This document shows, one piece after another, positions 1 to 7,325 of a DNA stretch of 20,792 nucleotides. The position numbers and the translations under genes are program-made. The notes below the pieces were generated by a model. It worked only from the letters and a program-made list of their open reading frames with translations. It was not told the origin of the DNA and did no database searches. Source of the stretch: a virus; IMG/VR virus record IMGVR_UViG_3300042472_000684, positions 1 through 20,792 of that record; one strand, written 5' to 3'. Every line of letters starts with the position of its first letter. Position 1 is the first letter of the stretch.

Positions 1-455
1 ATCCAATCAATCAACGGATAAATGTAAGGTTTCGATTTGTCGTTACTATTTACCACGTTATTGAGAGTCCATGTAATAGATTCATCACCGTATAATTGTC
101 CTACCGTAGTATCGCCTAATAATGTATTTAAATCACTATTGCCAGAAGTAATTGACAAGTTGTAATATCCGTTTTCGAAACTAGAAATTACAGCCGTTCC
201 ATTTGATACAATTTCAACTCCATTCTCAATATATGTAGCGCTTAATTTTCTATATGGTATTTTTGTAGCGCTATTGATTAAATGTGAAAGCTCCAAAGCT
301 ATCTTGTTATTTTGTGTAATCGGTACTTTTATTGTGTTTGAAAACGAGCTATTTCTATTCTGTAATTCACCAATATTATTAGCACTAAAAGATATTCCAA
401 TAGGTGTGCTATCCGATAGTTCTAATAACTTATCATTTATATACAGCTCTCTCAT
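1..455 (-). CDS. Phage structural (tail-type) protein, N-terminal part, runs off the left edge
   Basis: A minus-strand frame opens with ATG at 455-453 and stays open to base 1: 151 complete codons with no stop, so the gene continues outside the window. It starts MRELYINDKLLELS and later has GELQNRNSSFSNTIKVP. I associate this kind of opening with a long hypothetical structural protein in Bacteroidetes phages that sits downstream of the tail genes; that is recollection, not a search. No signal peptide or membrane segment is visible. The start overlaps the previous gene's stop as ATGA, the usual coupling in this operon. Role in the tail or baseplate is inferred from position only. Confidence 0.75.
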   Translation of the reverse strand, partial: MRELYINDKLLELSDSTPIGISFSANNIGELQNRNSSFSNTIKVPITQNNKIALELSHLINSATKIPYRKLSATYIENGVEIVSNGTAVISSFENGYYNLSITSGNSDLNTLLGDTTVGQLYGDESITWTLNNVVNSNDKSKPYIYPLIDW

Positions 456-916
456 CGTACTTGAATATTGATATTAGGTAAATCAATCTGAATTTCAAAT
501 ACATTTCTTATCTGCGAAGATTGGTACAGTTTAAACGATCCTTTATTTACCCTTACATTTAACCATTTAGCGCCTTCTGATTCCCATGTTTCTGGATTGC
601 TCAACATTTCAACTGCAGGAGAATACAATATAGTTTTTAAACCTTCGATATCTTCAGCGTCAATTAAAGAATTTACAATTATAACGTTATTCGCATTATT
701 TGTAAGTTCAAATACATCTCCCCTAGAATTTTCTAGTAATTGATTTGTAACCTTAAACGAACCTCCTTCCGAAGTATCTAATTGTTTAACGTTTACTTTA
801 TTAAAAAGCCAGTGTTCACGACCTCCCAAAGTATTCATCCATGATAAAAACACTGGATAACCTACGCATTCCCTATATACTTTTATTGTTTTTACTTCTG
901 TAATTATAGCAGGCAT
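452..916 (-). CDS. Hypothetical phage structural protein, 154 aa
   Basis: The gene encodes 154 residues with no membrane segment and no motif I can assign to an enzyme. Near the N-terminus it has YRECVGYPVFLSWMNTLGG; the longer upstream protein (928-2028) has a comparable phrase FVGYPFSLNFIYSD. This hints that the two neighbours share a beta-rich structural fold; that is inference from short similarity. It starts 11 bases after the stop of the upstream gene, and its TGA overlaps the next ATG. It lies in the late block after terminase, so a tail or tip component is the most economical guess. Confidence 0.75.
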   Translation of the reverse strand: MPAIITEVKTIKVYRECVGYPVFLSWMNTLGGREHWLFNKVNVKQLDTSEGGSFKVTNQLLENSRGDVFELTNNANNVIIVNSLIDAEDIEGLKTILYSPAVEMLSNPETWESEGAKWLNVRVNKGSFKLYQSSQIRNVFEIQIDLPNINIQVR

Positions 917-927
917 ATTTAATATTT

Positions 928-2028
928 TTATTCGCGATTATAAGGACCTCTAAAAACAAAAGGCATAGTAACTGGCGAGAAAATTTCGAAAGGTAAAAAT
1001 ACTGATTCAGAATATTCTTCATCCCAGTGTACAGGACTCCATGTGGTTACGGTGTTAGATTCTAACCATACATCGATAGTATTAACACTTGAAGTATAAC
1101 CTTGCTTCAACATTAATCTATTTGAATAACCCCTAGAATTCATGTTTAATAAATCCGTTGTACTTGCTATTTGAGTGCCGTTTAAATTCTTTGTAACTTC
1201 TCTTTTACGTATTTCTATATTTTCTAAATTGTCAGAGTAGATGAAATTCAAAGAGAATGGATAGCCTACAAAATAAGTAGGTTTTTTAAAAACGCTTTGA
1301 AACTTTGCTTTGTCGGTTCTTGTGTTGTCAATCGTAGGTACATAAGTAGCCATATTTTCGCTGTATGATTCCTGTACTTGTTTTGTTGCATTGACCCAAT
1401 AGAATAGATTTACATTTGATAAAAGAGTAAATGGATTAGTTTCTTTACCATCAAATACTTCCCTCCATGTAATATTAAACTGGCTCCCCTCTCCGATTTG
1501 TTTTTGATTTAAAACGTCATACTTAAAATCATTCTTGAAGATACATTTCGTTTGTAACCATTCCTGTACATTTACTTTTATTTCTCCTTTGTCGTTATCA
1601 GTTACTTTAGTTGTACCTATGAATTCAAAGGTGTTAGTAGCGTCTACAGCATAGATATTTACCTCTAAATAATAGCTTGAATAAGAGTCTTTTAATAATA
1701 AAAAACCACCATTTAAAGTATTGTTTGAAATCTTTTCAATCACTAAAACTTTAGATTTTATTGTTATAACCTTTGCAGTGTATTTCACGCCATTAACTAT
1801 ATATGTAATGTTTTGATTTACTTTTAAAACTGTTGGAAGTAATCCGTCAAAATATAAGTCAGTGCATGGGTTAAATTTTAAGTTAGCAAAGTAGTTTGAA
1901 GGAATAGCTTTTATAACTTTAAAATCTTGACGCTGAAATTCAAAAGTAATAGATTGATGGACAGCATTCCACTTACTTTTTTTAGTCTTAATATCCCTTT
2001 GCGGTTGCTTAATTACTACTACTGACAT
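928..2028 (-). CDS. Hypothetical phage structural protein, 366 aa
   Basis: This is the largest complete gene after the terminase in the structural block. The protein is rich in beta-prone, Asn/Thr/Ser-heavy sequence and has no Walker, metal-binding or membrane motif. It contains VGYPFSLNFIYSDN around two thirds of its length, resembling a phrase in the next protein. The start ATG lies within the end of the upstream gene (20-base overlap). Size, composition and position in the tail cluster suggest a virion protein such as a tail tube, tip or fibre-associated component. I do not recognise the family with confidence. Confidence 0.75.
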   Translation of the reverse strand: MSVVVIKQPQRDIKTKKSKWNAVHQSITFEFQRQDFKVIKAIPSNYFANLKFNPCTDLYFDGLLPTVLKVNQNITYIVNGVKYTAKVITIKSKVLVIEKISNNTLNGGFLLLKDSYSSYYLEVNIYAVDATNTFEFIGTTKVTDNDKGEIKVNVQEWLQTKCIFKNDFKYDVLNQKQIGEGSQFNITWREVFDGKETNPFTLLSNVNLFYWVNATKQVQESYSENMATYVPTIDNTRTDKAKFQSVFKKPTYFVGYPFSLNFIYSDNLENIEIRKREVTKNLNGTQIASTTDLLNMNSRGYSNRLMLKQGYTSSVNTIDVWLESNTVTTWSPVHWDEEYSESVFLPFEIFSPVTMPFVFRGPYNRE

Positions 2029-2479
2029 TCGTTACTATGTTTTCTATTGATACGTAATATTGATTTGCTAGTAAATTTAACAAATAATTTATTCTTTGAG
2101 GTGTCAAAATAGGGTCAAAGATATTATTGCCACCACCACGTTGCCAAAGCAAGGTCCCGTTAACGTGAATTGATTTAGAAATAGCCCAACTTAATTGCTC
2201 TTTTGTAGGTATTATTCCGTTCTTTTTTGCTTTTGGTGTAATGCCTTTTTCATCAATCCATTTACGAATAATTTGCTGTAATGTTGGACTTCCTGTTCTT
2301 GCATTTGCTGAGGTTGGTTTACGACCATCGATTAAAACTCTTATAAATGGACTAGCTGAAATTGTTAACGTATCGTCGGTATATTCCGACTCAATAGAAC
2401 TAGCAAACCTACCGCTAACTTTTTGAAGTTCCGGAATAATCGTATCGGTAAATTGCTTAAATATTTCTTCATTTGTCAT
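2009..2479 (-). CDS. Putative tail-completion/connector protein (HK97 gp10-like position), 156 aa
   Basis: I chose ATG at 2479-2477 rather than the TTG three codons upstream because it forms a TAATG overlap with the previous gene, matching the neighbours. The protein has RVLIDGRKPTSANARTGSP, then a helical IIRKWIDEKGITPK, then LSWAISKSIHVNGTLLWQRGG. An LxxGRxPT stretch followed by an AIAKSIHxxGT-like stretch is a layout I associate with Bacteroidetes phage proteins annotated as HK97-gp10 or tail-completion proteins. That is recollection and not a profile match. The protein is soluble and mixed alpha/beta, and would act in head-tail joining or tail assembly. Confidence 0.7.
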   Translation of the reverse strand: MTNEEIFKQFTDTIIPELQKVSGRFASSIESEYTDDTLTISASPFIRVLIDGRKPTSANARTGSPTLQQIIRKWIDEKGITPKAKKNGIIPTKEQLSWAISKSIHVNGTLLWQRGGGNNIFDPILTPQRINYLLNLLANQYYVSIENIVTNVSSSN

Positions 2480-2922
2480 TATTCGCAAACACTATCTTCA
2501 TTAATCATTCTCAAATTAAACGGCATCATAATACCACTCATATTTGTATCGAATAAGTTTTGAACCTGTACACATTCACCAACCGTAAATTCAGTTACAT
2601 AATCCGTTTTATTATCTAGTAATATTTGAAATTCACGTTGCGCATTTTCAGCTAATATATATACATCCTCTTTTTGACTTGCCGAGTCATCCAATTGTGA
2701 TTTAAACAAGAACAATGCCGTGCAAATATAGTTACGTTGATAAGCTCCTGTTGAGGTTACAACTGGTTTATACTTCATAGGCATATCTAAGTAAACACAT
2801 GGGAGTAATTGTTCATCTGCCATTACGTTTTGGAAGTCAGATTCAGCATGTAAAAACGTGTATGTCTTACTATTTGAATTCATTACAGATACAACATCTG
2901 CTATTAATTGTCTTATTGTCAT
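2479..2922 (-). CDS. Hypothetical neck/tail protein, 147 aa
   Basis: A soluble 147-residue protein that starts with a helical segment (MTIRQLIADVVSVMN) and continues with alternating beta-type segments. Length and position, just upstream of a gp10-like protein and downstream of a probable tail chaperone, suit a tail-terminator or connector protein of a long-tailed phage, but no signature residues prove it. It overlaps the upstream stop as ATGA and its own TAA overlaps the next ATG as TAATG, so it is tightly coupled on both sides. Function is inferred from context only. Confidence 0.7.
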   Translation of the reverse strand: MTIRQLIADVVSVMNSNSKTYTFLHAESDFQNVMADEQLLPCVYLDMPMKYKPVVTSTGAYQRNYICTALFLFKSQLDDSASQKEDVYILAENAQREFQILLDNKTDYVTEFTVGECVQVQNLFDTNMSGIMMPFNLRMINEDSVCE

Positions 2923-3581
2923 TTTTCTTTTATTATTTCTGAATAGTTTTTCTCAAATTTACTACTTATATTCATTCTAAATAGAATTAAAAATATCAAA
3001 TTGTAAGGTAATAACTCAACTTCCCTATGTGTATATTTGTAATCCTTAGCAATTAGGTCAATAGTATTAAAATCCCCTAATTGATTAAACATATCTATAC
3101 CCGCTCTTTTTTGTTCTTCTGTTGTACTAGATTCAAGTGCATTATTATCACGTTCAACTATTGCGTTTATACTTTCTAATAGGTACAAATAAGCCCCGTA
3201 AACGTCTTCTATGTTATCCTGTAATATGATTTGTTCATCTATATCACTATAGACGCTTAAAATCTTTGTAGGACTATCTAAATTTGTAAACGCTTGTATC
3301 TTCTTTTCAAAGGTACACTCACCAATATCACTCGGTAATTGAACACCATTATAAAAATCTAGTTTTTCTAGTGTTTCAAATGGATTTTCCTGCAGGAACT
3401 CGATGTAAGGTACTATATCATTCAAGTCAATAAATACCTGTTCATCTATTGTCAAACCTGTCAATCGTTCTATAATTTCACTTTCACTAGCATCCTTAAA
3501 GAAGTCTATATCACTGCATTTAATATCCCTCCATGAAGTTGGAATAGTGAAGTCTTTTAGTTTAGTTTTAAATCGTATCAT
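2919..3581 (-). CDS. Hypothetical protein, possible tail-assembly chaperone, 220 aa
   Basis: The N-terminus reads FTIPTSWRDIKCSDIDFFKD and is followed by EIIERLTGLTIDEQVFIDL. This pattern (a beta strand with PTSW, then a short helix measuring a 'level', then ERLTGL) resembles the Bacteroidetes phage proteins often considered tail-assembly chaperone-like. The C-terminal half is acidic and helical (LIAKDYKYTHREVELLPYN), also usual for that group. It starts as an ATGA overlap with a 46-codon gene just upstream. Assignment as chaperone is a moderate-confidence family impression. No ribosomal frameshift product, as seen for lambda G/GT, is evident. Confidence 0.7.
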   Translation of the reverse strand: MIRFKTKLKDFTIPTSWRDIKCSDIDFFKDASESEIIERLTGLTIDEQVFIDLNDIVPYIEFLQENPFETLEKLDFYNGVQLPSDIGECTFEKKIQAFTNLDSPTKILSVYSDIDEQIILQDNIEDVYGAYLYLLESINAIVERDNNALESSTTEEQKRAGIDMFNQLGDFNTIDLIAKDYKYTHREVELLPYNLIFLILFRMNISSKFEKNYSEIIKEK

Positions 3582-3718
3582 TTTACTTTAAAACTAAGTC
3601 GTTTTTTTTCTTTGTGTTTTCTTTTTATTGAAACTACACCATCTTTTATTAAAACATCTTCCATATTAACTAAAAAAACTTTATTAGCTAAATTATACTT
3701 GTCATTACATTCTTTCAT
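3578..3718 (-). CDS. Small hypothetical protein, 46 aa
   Basis: A 47-codon frame fills most of the gap between the terminase and the 220-residue gene. It starts MKECNDKYNLANKVFLVNM and ends in a very basic tail (IKRKHKEKKRLSFKVK). Its ATG is 7 bases below the terminase stop and its TGA overlaps the next ATG as ATGA, the arrangement used throughout this operon. This exact fit is the main reason to call it real. Function is unknown; the basic C-terminus could bind nucleic acid, which is speculation. Confidence 0.6.
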   Translation of the reverse strand: MKECNDKYNLANKVFLVNMEDVLIKDGVVSIKRKHKEKKRLSFKVK

Positions 3719-3725
3719 AGTCTTA

Positions 3726-5036
3726 TCATTCTCTTATTAATCTACTTCTAGGTGCTTTTGCTTTAGGTTTTAACTCAAAGTAATACCTCATCATTATGCT
3801 GTCCCAGTGGTCAGGTGACCGACCTATATTCGCTTTAATTACGTCCTTTGAAACTATCCCTAATCTTGTATCTTTGTCAATCTCTTTTTGTTTGACTTGC
3901 TCCATTTCTTCACTTACTAAATCTCGAATAGTACCGTTAGAATTCAATTCACCACATTCTCTATTTTGTATTTTTTTAGCCATCAAAATAGAACATTGAC
4001 TTTTTAGATTTTCGTAATTTTCACCATTCAAAGCACGACTATTATTTACAAAACCTTCACATTTTAGCATGTCGACCAAACCACCACCAACTCCATCTTC
4101 ATCTGCTATGGTGTAACTATTCGAGATTGAATATTTAGCTTGCAATCTTCTTGATTCGTCCCTTGCCTCGGTAATAGTGTTTTTATCAAAGGTAACAACA
4201 TCGATACAAACCCATTCATTCCACACTCTGAATACTGTACTATCTTTACCTTTCCTAGCTACGTCAATAGTCAAATAATACTTACCATTTGATTTTAAAT
4301 GTACCGGATTGAAATAGTCTATAATAGCGTCCATTTCAATTAATGTACTAGGATCGTCGTCGTATTCCCAGTTTCCATAATATAACCGTTCTTTTGAATT
4401 ATTATCTAATTGCAATAATGATTTTAAGTAACTAGGGTGTAAATGTGGGTTATCTTGTGGTAATGCTTGTATAAATTTTCTGTATGGTTTTATCGTTCCA
4501 TTTTTTGATGGTTGGTAAAACTCTTTGTAAGTCCAATTTTTAGCAGGATTAAGAGTACCTAACATCTTTGGTAGTAGATTATATTCGTTTAGTTTATATC
4601 GTATCCTAGACTTAACTATTTGCCATGCCTTATACACTAACTGGTTGCACTCATCTATAAAAGCTCCTGTTATTTCCAAAGAACCTAGACTATCATAATT
4701 GGGATCACTTGGATATAAGAATAAATCTTTTAGTATTATTTCACTTCCATTCGACCAATAGATAACATTTGATTGAGCATTGTAATTAAACTCATTCCCT
4801 ATATCTAATTTACCAGCTAATTCAAAGAATGTGTTTAAAGTAGTTTCTTTTAAAGTCTTTAATTTTGATCTACCCATTAACCATCTAGTCCCTGGATAGT
4901 TTTGACACATTGAGATTAACCATAAACATCCAAACGCTGACTTACCACCTCCTGCTGCTCCACCATAAAGTACCTCTTCAGTAGTTATATCGTTTAAATA
5001 ATAAGTGGCGTGTTCCTGTTTAATTAGTAGTTTCAT
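3726..5036 (-). CDS. terL: Terminase large subunit
   Basis: This is the ATP-driven motor and nuclease that cuts concatemeric DNA and packages it into the prohead. Seen: Walker A GGAAGGGKS at residues 25-33; Walker B AFIDEC at 125-130 with D128 and E129; a coupling-motif-like LGTLNPAKNW at 159-168; and an RNase-H-like nuclease domain opening at YYLTIDVARKGKDS with D258, then ADEDGVGGG (D312/D314), and finally SPDHWDS (D409/D412). At 436 residues it is typical and complete. It overlaps the small subunit by 17 bases. Family membership is secure; the headful or cos mode cannot be told from the sequence. Confidence 0.95.
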   Translation of the reverse strand: MKLLIKQEHATYYLNDITTEEVLYGGAAGGGKSAFGCLWLISMCQNYPGTRWLMGRSKLKTLKETTLNTFFELAGKLDIGNEFNYNAQSNVIYWSNGSEIILKDLFLYPSDPNYDSLGSLEITGAFIDECNQLVYKAWQIVKSRIRYKLNEYNLLPKMLGTLNPAKNWTYKEFYQPSKNGTIKPYRKFIQALPQDNPHLHPSYLKSLLQLDNNSKERLYYGNWEYDDDPSTLIEMDAIIDYFNPVHLKSNGKYYLTIDVARKGKDSTVFRVWNEWVCIDVVTFDKNTITEARDESRRLQAKYSISNSYTIADEDGVGGGLVDMLKCEGFVNNSRALNGENYENLKSQCSILMAKKIQNRECGELNSNGTIRDLVSEEMEQVKQKEIDKDTRLGIVSKDVIKANIGRSPDHWDSIMMRYYFELKPKAKAPRSRLIRE

Positions 5037-5298
5037 TCGGATTTATTCCACTTCCTAAATTTATAACATTCTGTAATTTTTCACCCATAGAAGTAATATC
5101 GGTTTGTTGTTTTGGTTTACCATACATATATTCAAAGAACATTTTAATAGCCCAATCCTTACCTAAATCTATTGCTTCTGACAGCTTCATAAATGCAGAC
5201 TCTTCCAAAGGGGAAAGTTTCTGAATTAGATTTTGTTCCTCTGCTTTTCCTTTTCTTCCTCCGTTAGAATGTCCTCCGTTATTTTTTCTTTTATCCAT
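5020..5298 (-). CDS. terS: Terminase small subunit-like protein, 92 aa
   Basis: A small basic protein directly upstream of terL. The N-terminus carries GGHSNGGRKGKAEEQNLI, then LSPLEESAFMKLSEAIDLGKDWAIKMFFEYMYGKPKQ. I associate this GGRxGKAEE / SPLxxxA / FFEYxYGKPKQ pattern with short terminase small subunits in Bacteroidetes phages. Such proteins recognise the packaging site and regulate terL. The gene begins a new transcription unit: a hairpin, a -7 box and a palindrome lie directly upstream. There is no Shine-Dalgarno sequence before the ATG, only an A/T-rich stretch. Confidence 0.8.
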   Translation of the reverse strand: MDKRKNNGGHSNGGRKGKAEEQNLIQKLSPLEESAFMKLSEAIDLGKDWAIKMFFEYMYGKPKQQTDITSMGEKLQNVINLGSGINPNETTN

Positions 5299-5306
5299 AA
5301 TTGAAA

Positions 5307-5332
5307 AAAATTGAGTTCAATTTTCAAATATA
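5307..5332 (-). promoter_or_regulatory. Putative late promoter and palindromic operator upstream of terS
   Basis: Reading the minus strand, TATATTTG at 5332-5325 matches the Bacteroidetes -7 element TAnnTTTG. It is followed at once by a palindrome with 8-base arms (AAAATTGA/TCAATTTT, centre of two bases, 5307-5324) located between the presumed start site and the terS ATG. No clear -33 TTG is seen at the right distance, so the promoter may need an activator. The palindrome is a candidate operator or a short leader hairpin. Confidence 0.45.
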
Positions 5333-5335
5333 CAA

Positions 5336-5367
5336 CAATCCCCCGAATAATAATACACGAGGGATTG
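5336..5367 (-). terminator. Hairpin between the frameshifted gene and terS, probable terminator
   Basis: CAATCCC at 5336-5342 pairs with GGGATTG at 5361-5367. In minus-strand RNA the stem extends by a U-G wobble and two more pairs, giving about ten pairs around a loop of about 12 bases. The U-tract after it is poor (the next bases are TTGTATATTTG), so termination may be partial. It separates the upstream recombination operon from the packaging operon. Confidence 0.5.
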
Positions 5368-5373
5368 AATGAT

Positions 5374-5645
5374 TTATACTTTTTGAATTTTCCATGCTTG
5401 AACCGTTGTATAGAATACTCCTGGTTCTTTTTTAGATTCGTTTGATTTTAGATTATAATCTACTTCAACAACATCCCCTATTTGATTGTATTTTAGAATG
5501 TTATCTACTTTCTCTTGACCAAACACTTCAAAGTTACAACTTTTAATTGCTCTGCTCCCTTAAAAGCGTTCAAGTCATCAACTTTAATTTTCACTTTGTT
5601 CGGTAGAACAGCAATTACCTCACCATTTACTTTAGTTTCTTCCAT
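5374..5645 (-). pseudogene. Frameshifted OB-fold-like (DUF3127/ssDNA-binding-like) gene
   Basis: The ATG at 5645-5643 forms a TAATG overlap with the upstream stop and opens MEETKVNGEVIAVLPNKVKI, but this frame stops at 5505 after 46 codons. The -1 frame then continues as CNFEVFGQEKVDNILKYNQ, GDVVEVDYNL, ESKKEPGVFYTTVQAWKIQ and stops at 5374. The whole unit is 272 bases, one short of 91 codons. Adding one base, for example in the CCC at 5557-5559, gives a continuous 90-residue protein. Strand-rich sequence with F-E-V, GD-V-V-Y and Y-T-TVQAWKI resembles DUF3127-type OB-fold ssDNA-binding proteins (family impression). No canonical -1 slippery heptamer is present at the join, so a mutation or sequencing error is likelier than programmed recoding. 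Confidence 0.65.
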
Positions 5646-6358
5646 TAGATTATATTTTTAATGTCTTCAATTTCTTTGACTTCAATTTCAATATGTCTTC
5701 CTTCAAATAGAATTGGAGCAGCGCGATTCATAAAAAATTGATAGACCTCTCCCGTCCTTTTCAAGTTCTTCAAAAAATCTTCAAGGTCTTTTTGAGTATT
5801 TATAAATTTAAAAAACAATTTATTCTCAAAAGTTGGACGTGTATTTATGCTATTTATATTGAAATTGGCATTCATAAAGTCGTAACCATCACTAATTACA
5901 TATCCATCTTTTTGTAAGTCTGTTTTTAGTCTGACTAAATAATCTTCTTTAATTCCATTGAAGTATATTAATGGGACAAATCTATCATTATTAGGAATTG
6001 TTTTGGTTCTGTTTTTACTCCACTTTGTTTTTAGAAGCAAAACTATTTCCTTCAACAACTTAATTTCTGTTTTATGTTCAACCTCAATAATGAATATTCT
6101 GTCGTGAGGTTCAGTATTAAGAGCTGTTTTGAAAAATAGTTTATTCAGGTTCTTTAATTGCTTTTCCTTAGATACTATTTCAATATATGCAGACTTGAAT
6201 ATTAACTTCTTTCCATCGGCTATGATTTTATCAATTTCATTTTTTAAAACTAATTCGTCGGTAACTGGATTGTAAATGTATTCTTTTCCGTTAATTATAC
6301 ACGCTCCATAATGTCGAACTATGGATAGTTGGGAGTGTGATATATTAGATAGTTTCAT
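5645..6358 (-). CDS. Hypothetical protein, 237 aa
   Basis: A soluble, Lys/Ile/Asn-rich protein of 237 residues without recognisable catalytic motifs, signal peptide or membrane segments. The central part has FIIEVEHKTEIKLLKEIVLLL and later KDLEDFLKNLKRTGEVYQFFMN, suggesting mixed alpha/beta domains. It overlaps the upstream MazG-like gene by 14 bases and the downstream frameshifted gene by one base (TAATG), so it belongs to the same operon. I do not recognise the family. Context between nucleotide metabolism and packaging genes gives no firm role. Confidence 0.7.
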   Translation of the reverse strand: MKLSNISHSQLSIVRHYGACIINGKEYIYNPVTDELVLKNEIDKIIADGKKLIFKSAYIEIVSKEKQLKNLNKLFFKTALNTEPHDRIFIIEVEHKTEIKLLKEIVLLLKTKWSKNRTKTIPNNDRFVPLIYFNGIKEDYLVRLKTDLQKDGYVISDGYDFMNANFNINSINTRPTFENKLFFKFINTQKDLEDFLKNLKRTGEVYQFFMNRAAPILFEGRHIEIEVKEIEDIKNII

Positions 6359-6638
6359 CCTTTATAAATGTTACGTTTAAAGTTTGTCCTTTGCGGTCTT
6401 TTATTTCGTTGTATGCACATTCTAAACAAGTATCTAAATCAAATCCTAGTTGTTCCGCTAGTATGATAAGAACTACGTTAATATCTCCTAGTGCGTCAAT
6501 TTGTTCTGCTTTGTTTCCTTTCAACATCGCGTTGCTTAATTCACCTACTTCCTCCACTAGCTTCATAAATTGTTTAGGTGCAAAGTCTGGATTCAATAAT
6601 CCTTTTGGTTTTGCCCATTCTAAAATTTTATTTTTCAT
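6345..6638 (-). CDS. MazG-like nucleotide pyrophosphohydrolase, 97 aa
   Basis: Enzymes of this all-alpha NTP pyrophosphohydrolase superfamily hydrolyse (d)NTPs to the monophosphate and pyrophosphate with Mg2+. The metal-binding pattern is visible: EEVGE at residues 29-33 (E29, E30, E33), then D48 and D52 in DALGD, with the helical FDLDTCLECAYNEIKDRKG that ends such domains. Length is right for the single-domain MazG-like group common in phages, where it may clean the nucleotide pool or lower host (p)ppGpp; which one applies here is inference. It overlaps the RlpA-like gene by four bases (ATGA). Confidence 0.88.
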   Translation of the reverse strand: MKNKILEWAKPKGLLNPDFAPKQFMKLVEEVGELSNAMLKGNKAEQIDALGDINVVLIILAEQLGFDLDTCLECAYNEIKDRKGQTLNVTFIKDETI

Positions 6639-6949
6639 ATTTTTTTAACTTTTATTTCAATTCTACCTTGTTTTAAATCTGCAATTTTTTTAAATGCTCC
6701 CTCACTTAAATCAATGTTTTTATCTTTGAAACTTCCTGTATCGTTTACTTTAACTATTACCGATTTACCATTATCTACGTTGGTAATTTTAAGTCGTGCA
6801 CCTAACTTAAAATGATTGGAAGCGCATGTCATTTTATTCTTATCAAATACATCTCCAGACTTTGTAAAGTTACCATGAAACGAACCACCATACCAAGTGC
6901 AAGTAAAAGAAGTTAAGCAATAAAGACACATAATTAATAAGTATTTCAT
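6635..6949 (-). CDS. RlpA-like double-psi beta-barrel protein, exported, 104 aa
   Basis: The N-terminus (MKYLLIMCLYCLTSFTC) is a short signal peptide; Cys17 could be lipidated but the lipobox is imperfect. The mature part shows the RlpA/DPBB pattern: TWYGGSFHGNFTKSGDVFD (residues 18-36), TCASNHFKLGARLKITN, then VIVKVNDTGSF and a final IDLSEGAFKKIA. RlpA proteins act in the envelope on peptidoglycan, some as lytic transglycosylases; here the barrel is complete but there is no SPOR domain. A phage copy could help lysis, entry or envelope remodelling (inference). It sits between an ATGA overlap upstream and the MazG-like gene downstream. Confidence 0.88.
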   Translation of the reverse strand: MKYLLIMCLYCLTSFTCTWYGGSFHGNFTKSGDVFDKNKMTCASNHFKLGARLKITNVDNGKSVIVKVNDTGSFKDKNIDLSEGAFKKIADLKQGRIEIKVKKI

Positions 6950-7179
6950 AATCCTTTTATTTTATCAATTTGTTTGTGAATGTTTTTTGTAATGTAGATA
7001 TAATTATCACTTTGCTTAATATCCATTACGCTAGTTAGCTCTTCCACGTTCGCTTCGATTAACTTCATTTGCTCTTTATTCCTTTCTACAAAGATATTAT
7101 CTTCAGGAAGTTGCTCTAGTATTTCTAACATGACCTGCTGGAGTACTAATACTTGTGTGACTGATTTTATTATATTCAT
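6946..7179 (-). CDS. Hypothetical helical protein, 77 aa
   Basis: The 77-residue product is predicted by eye to be almost wholly helical, with a hydrophobic-heptad start (VTQVLVLQQVMLEILEQL) and later charged helices ending in NIHKQIDKIKGL, so it may form a coiled coil or small oligomer. There is no signal peptide, because the first helix contains charged and polar residues. It is coupled on both sides by ATGA overlaps. I do not recognise the family. Confidence 0.65.
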   Translation of the reverse strand: MNIIKSVTQVLVLQQVMLEILEQLPEDNIFVERNKEQMKLIEANVEELTSVMDIKQSDNYIYITKNIHKQIDKIKGL

Positions 7180-7325
7180 TTTGTTATTTTTATAAAATTT
7201 TCTTTAAAAGATTCAAGGCTTAAAACTATGTCAAGTCCTTTTTGTGGTCGTACACGAATAAAACCGTTACCCATTAATAATAGGGTAACGATTGAATTGT
7301 CGCGCTTATCTATATACCTATCCAT
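7176..7325 (-). CDS. Small hypothetical protein, 49 aa
   Basis: An open frame of 50 codons starts MDRYIDKRDNSIVTLLLMGN and continues GFIRVRPQKGLDIVLSLESF. The start overlaps the end of the YqaJ exonuclease gene by 8 bases, and the TGA overlaps the next ATG as ATGA, so the frame exactly bridges two genes. The mixed beta-strand sequence is compatible with a small folded protein. Function is unknown. Confidence 0.6.
   Translation of the reverse strand: MDRYIDKRDNSIVTLLLMGNGFIRVRPQKGLDIVLSLESFKENFIKITK

Noticed and set aside
274-471. Open frames on the plus strand, here and at many other places
   Set aside because: Each plus-strand frame lies opposite a minus-strand gene with recognisable domains or exact operon overlaps, or is low-complexity. 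None has a promoter or start context.
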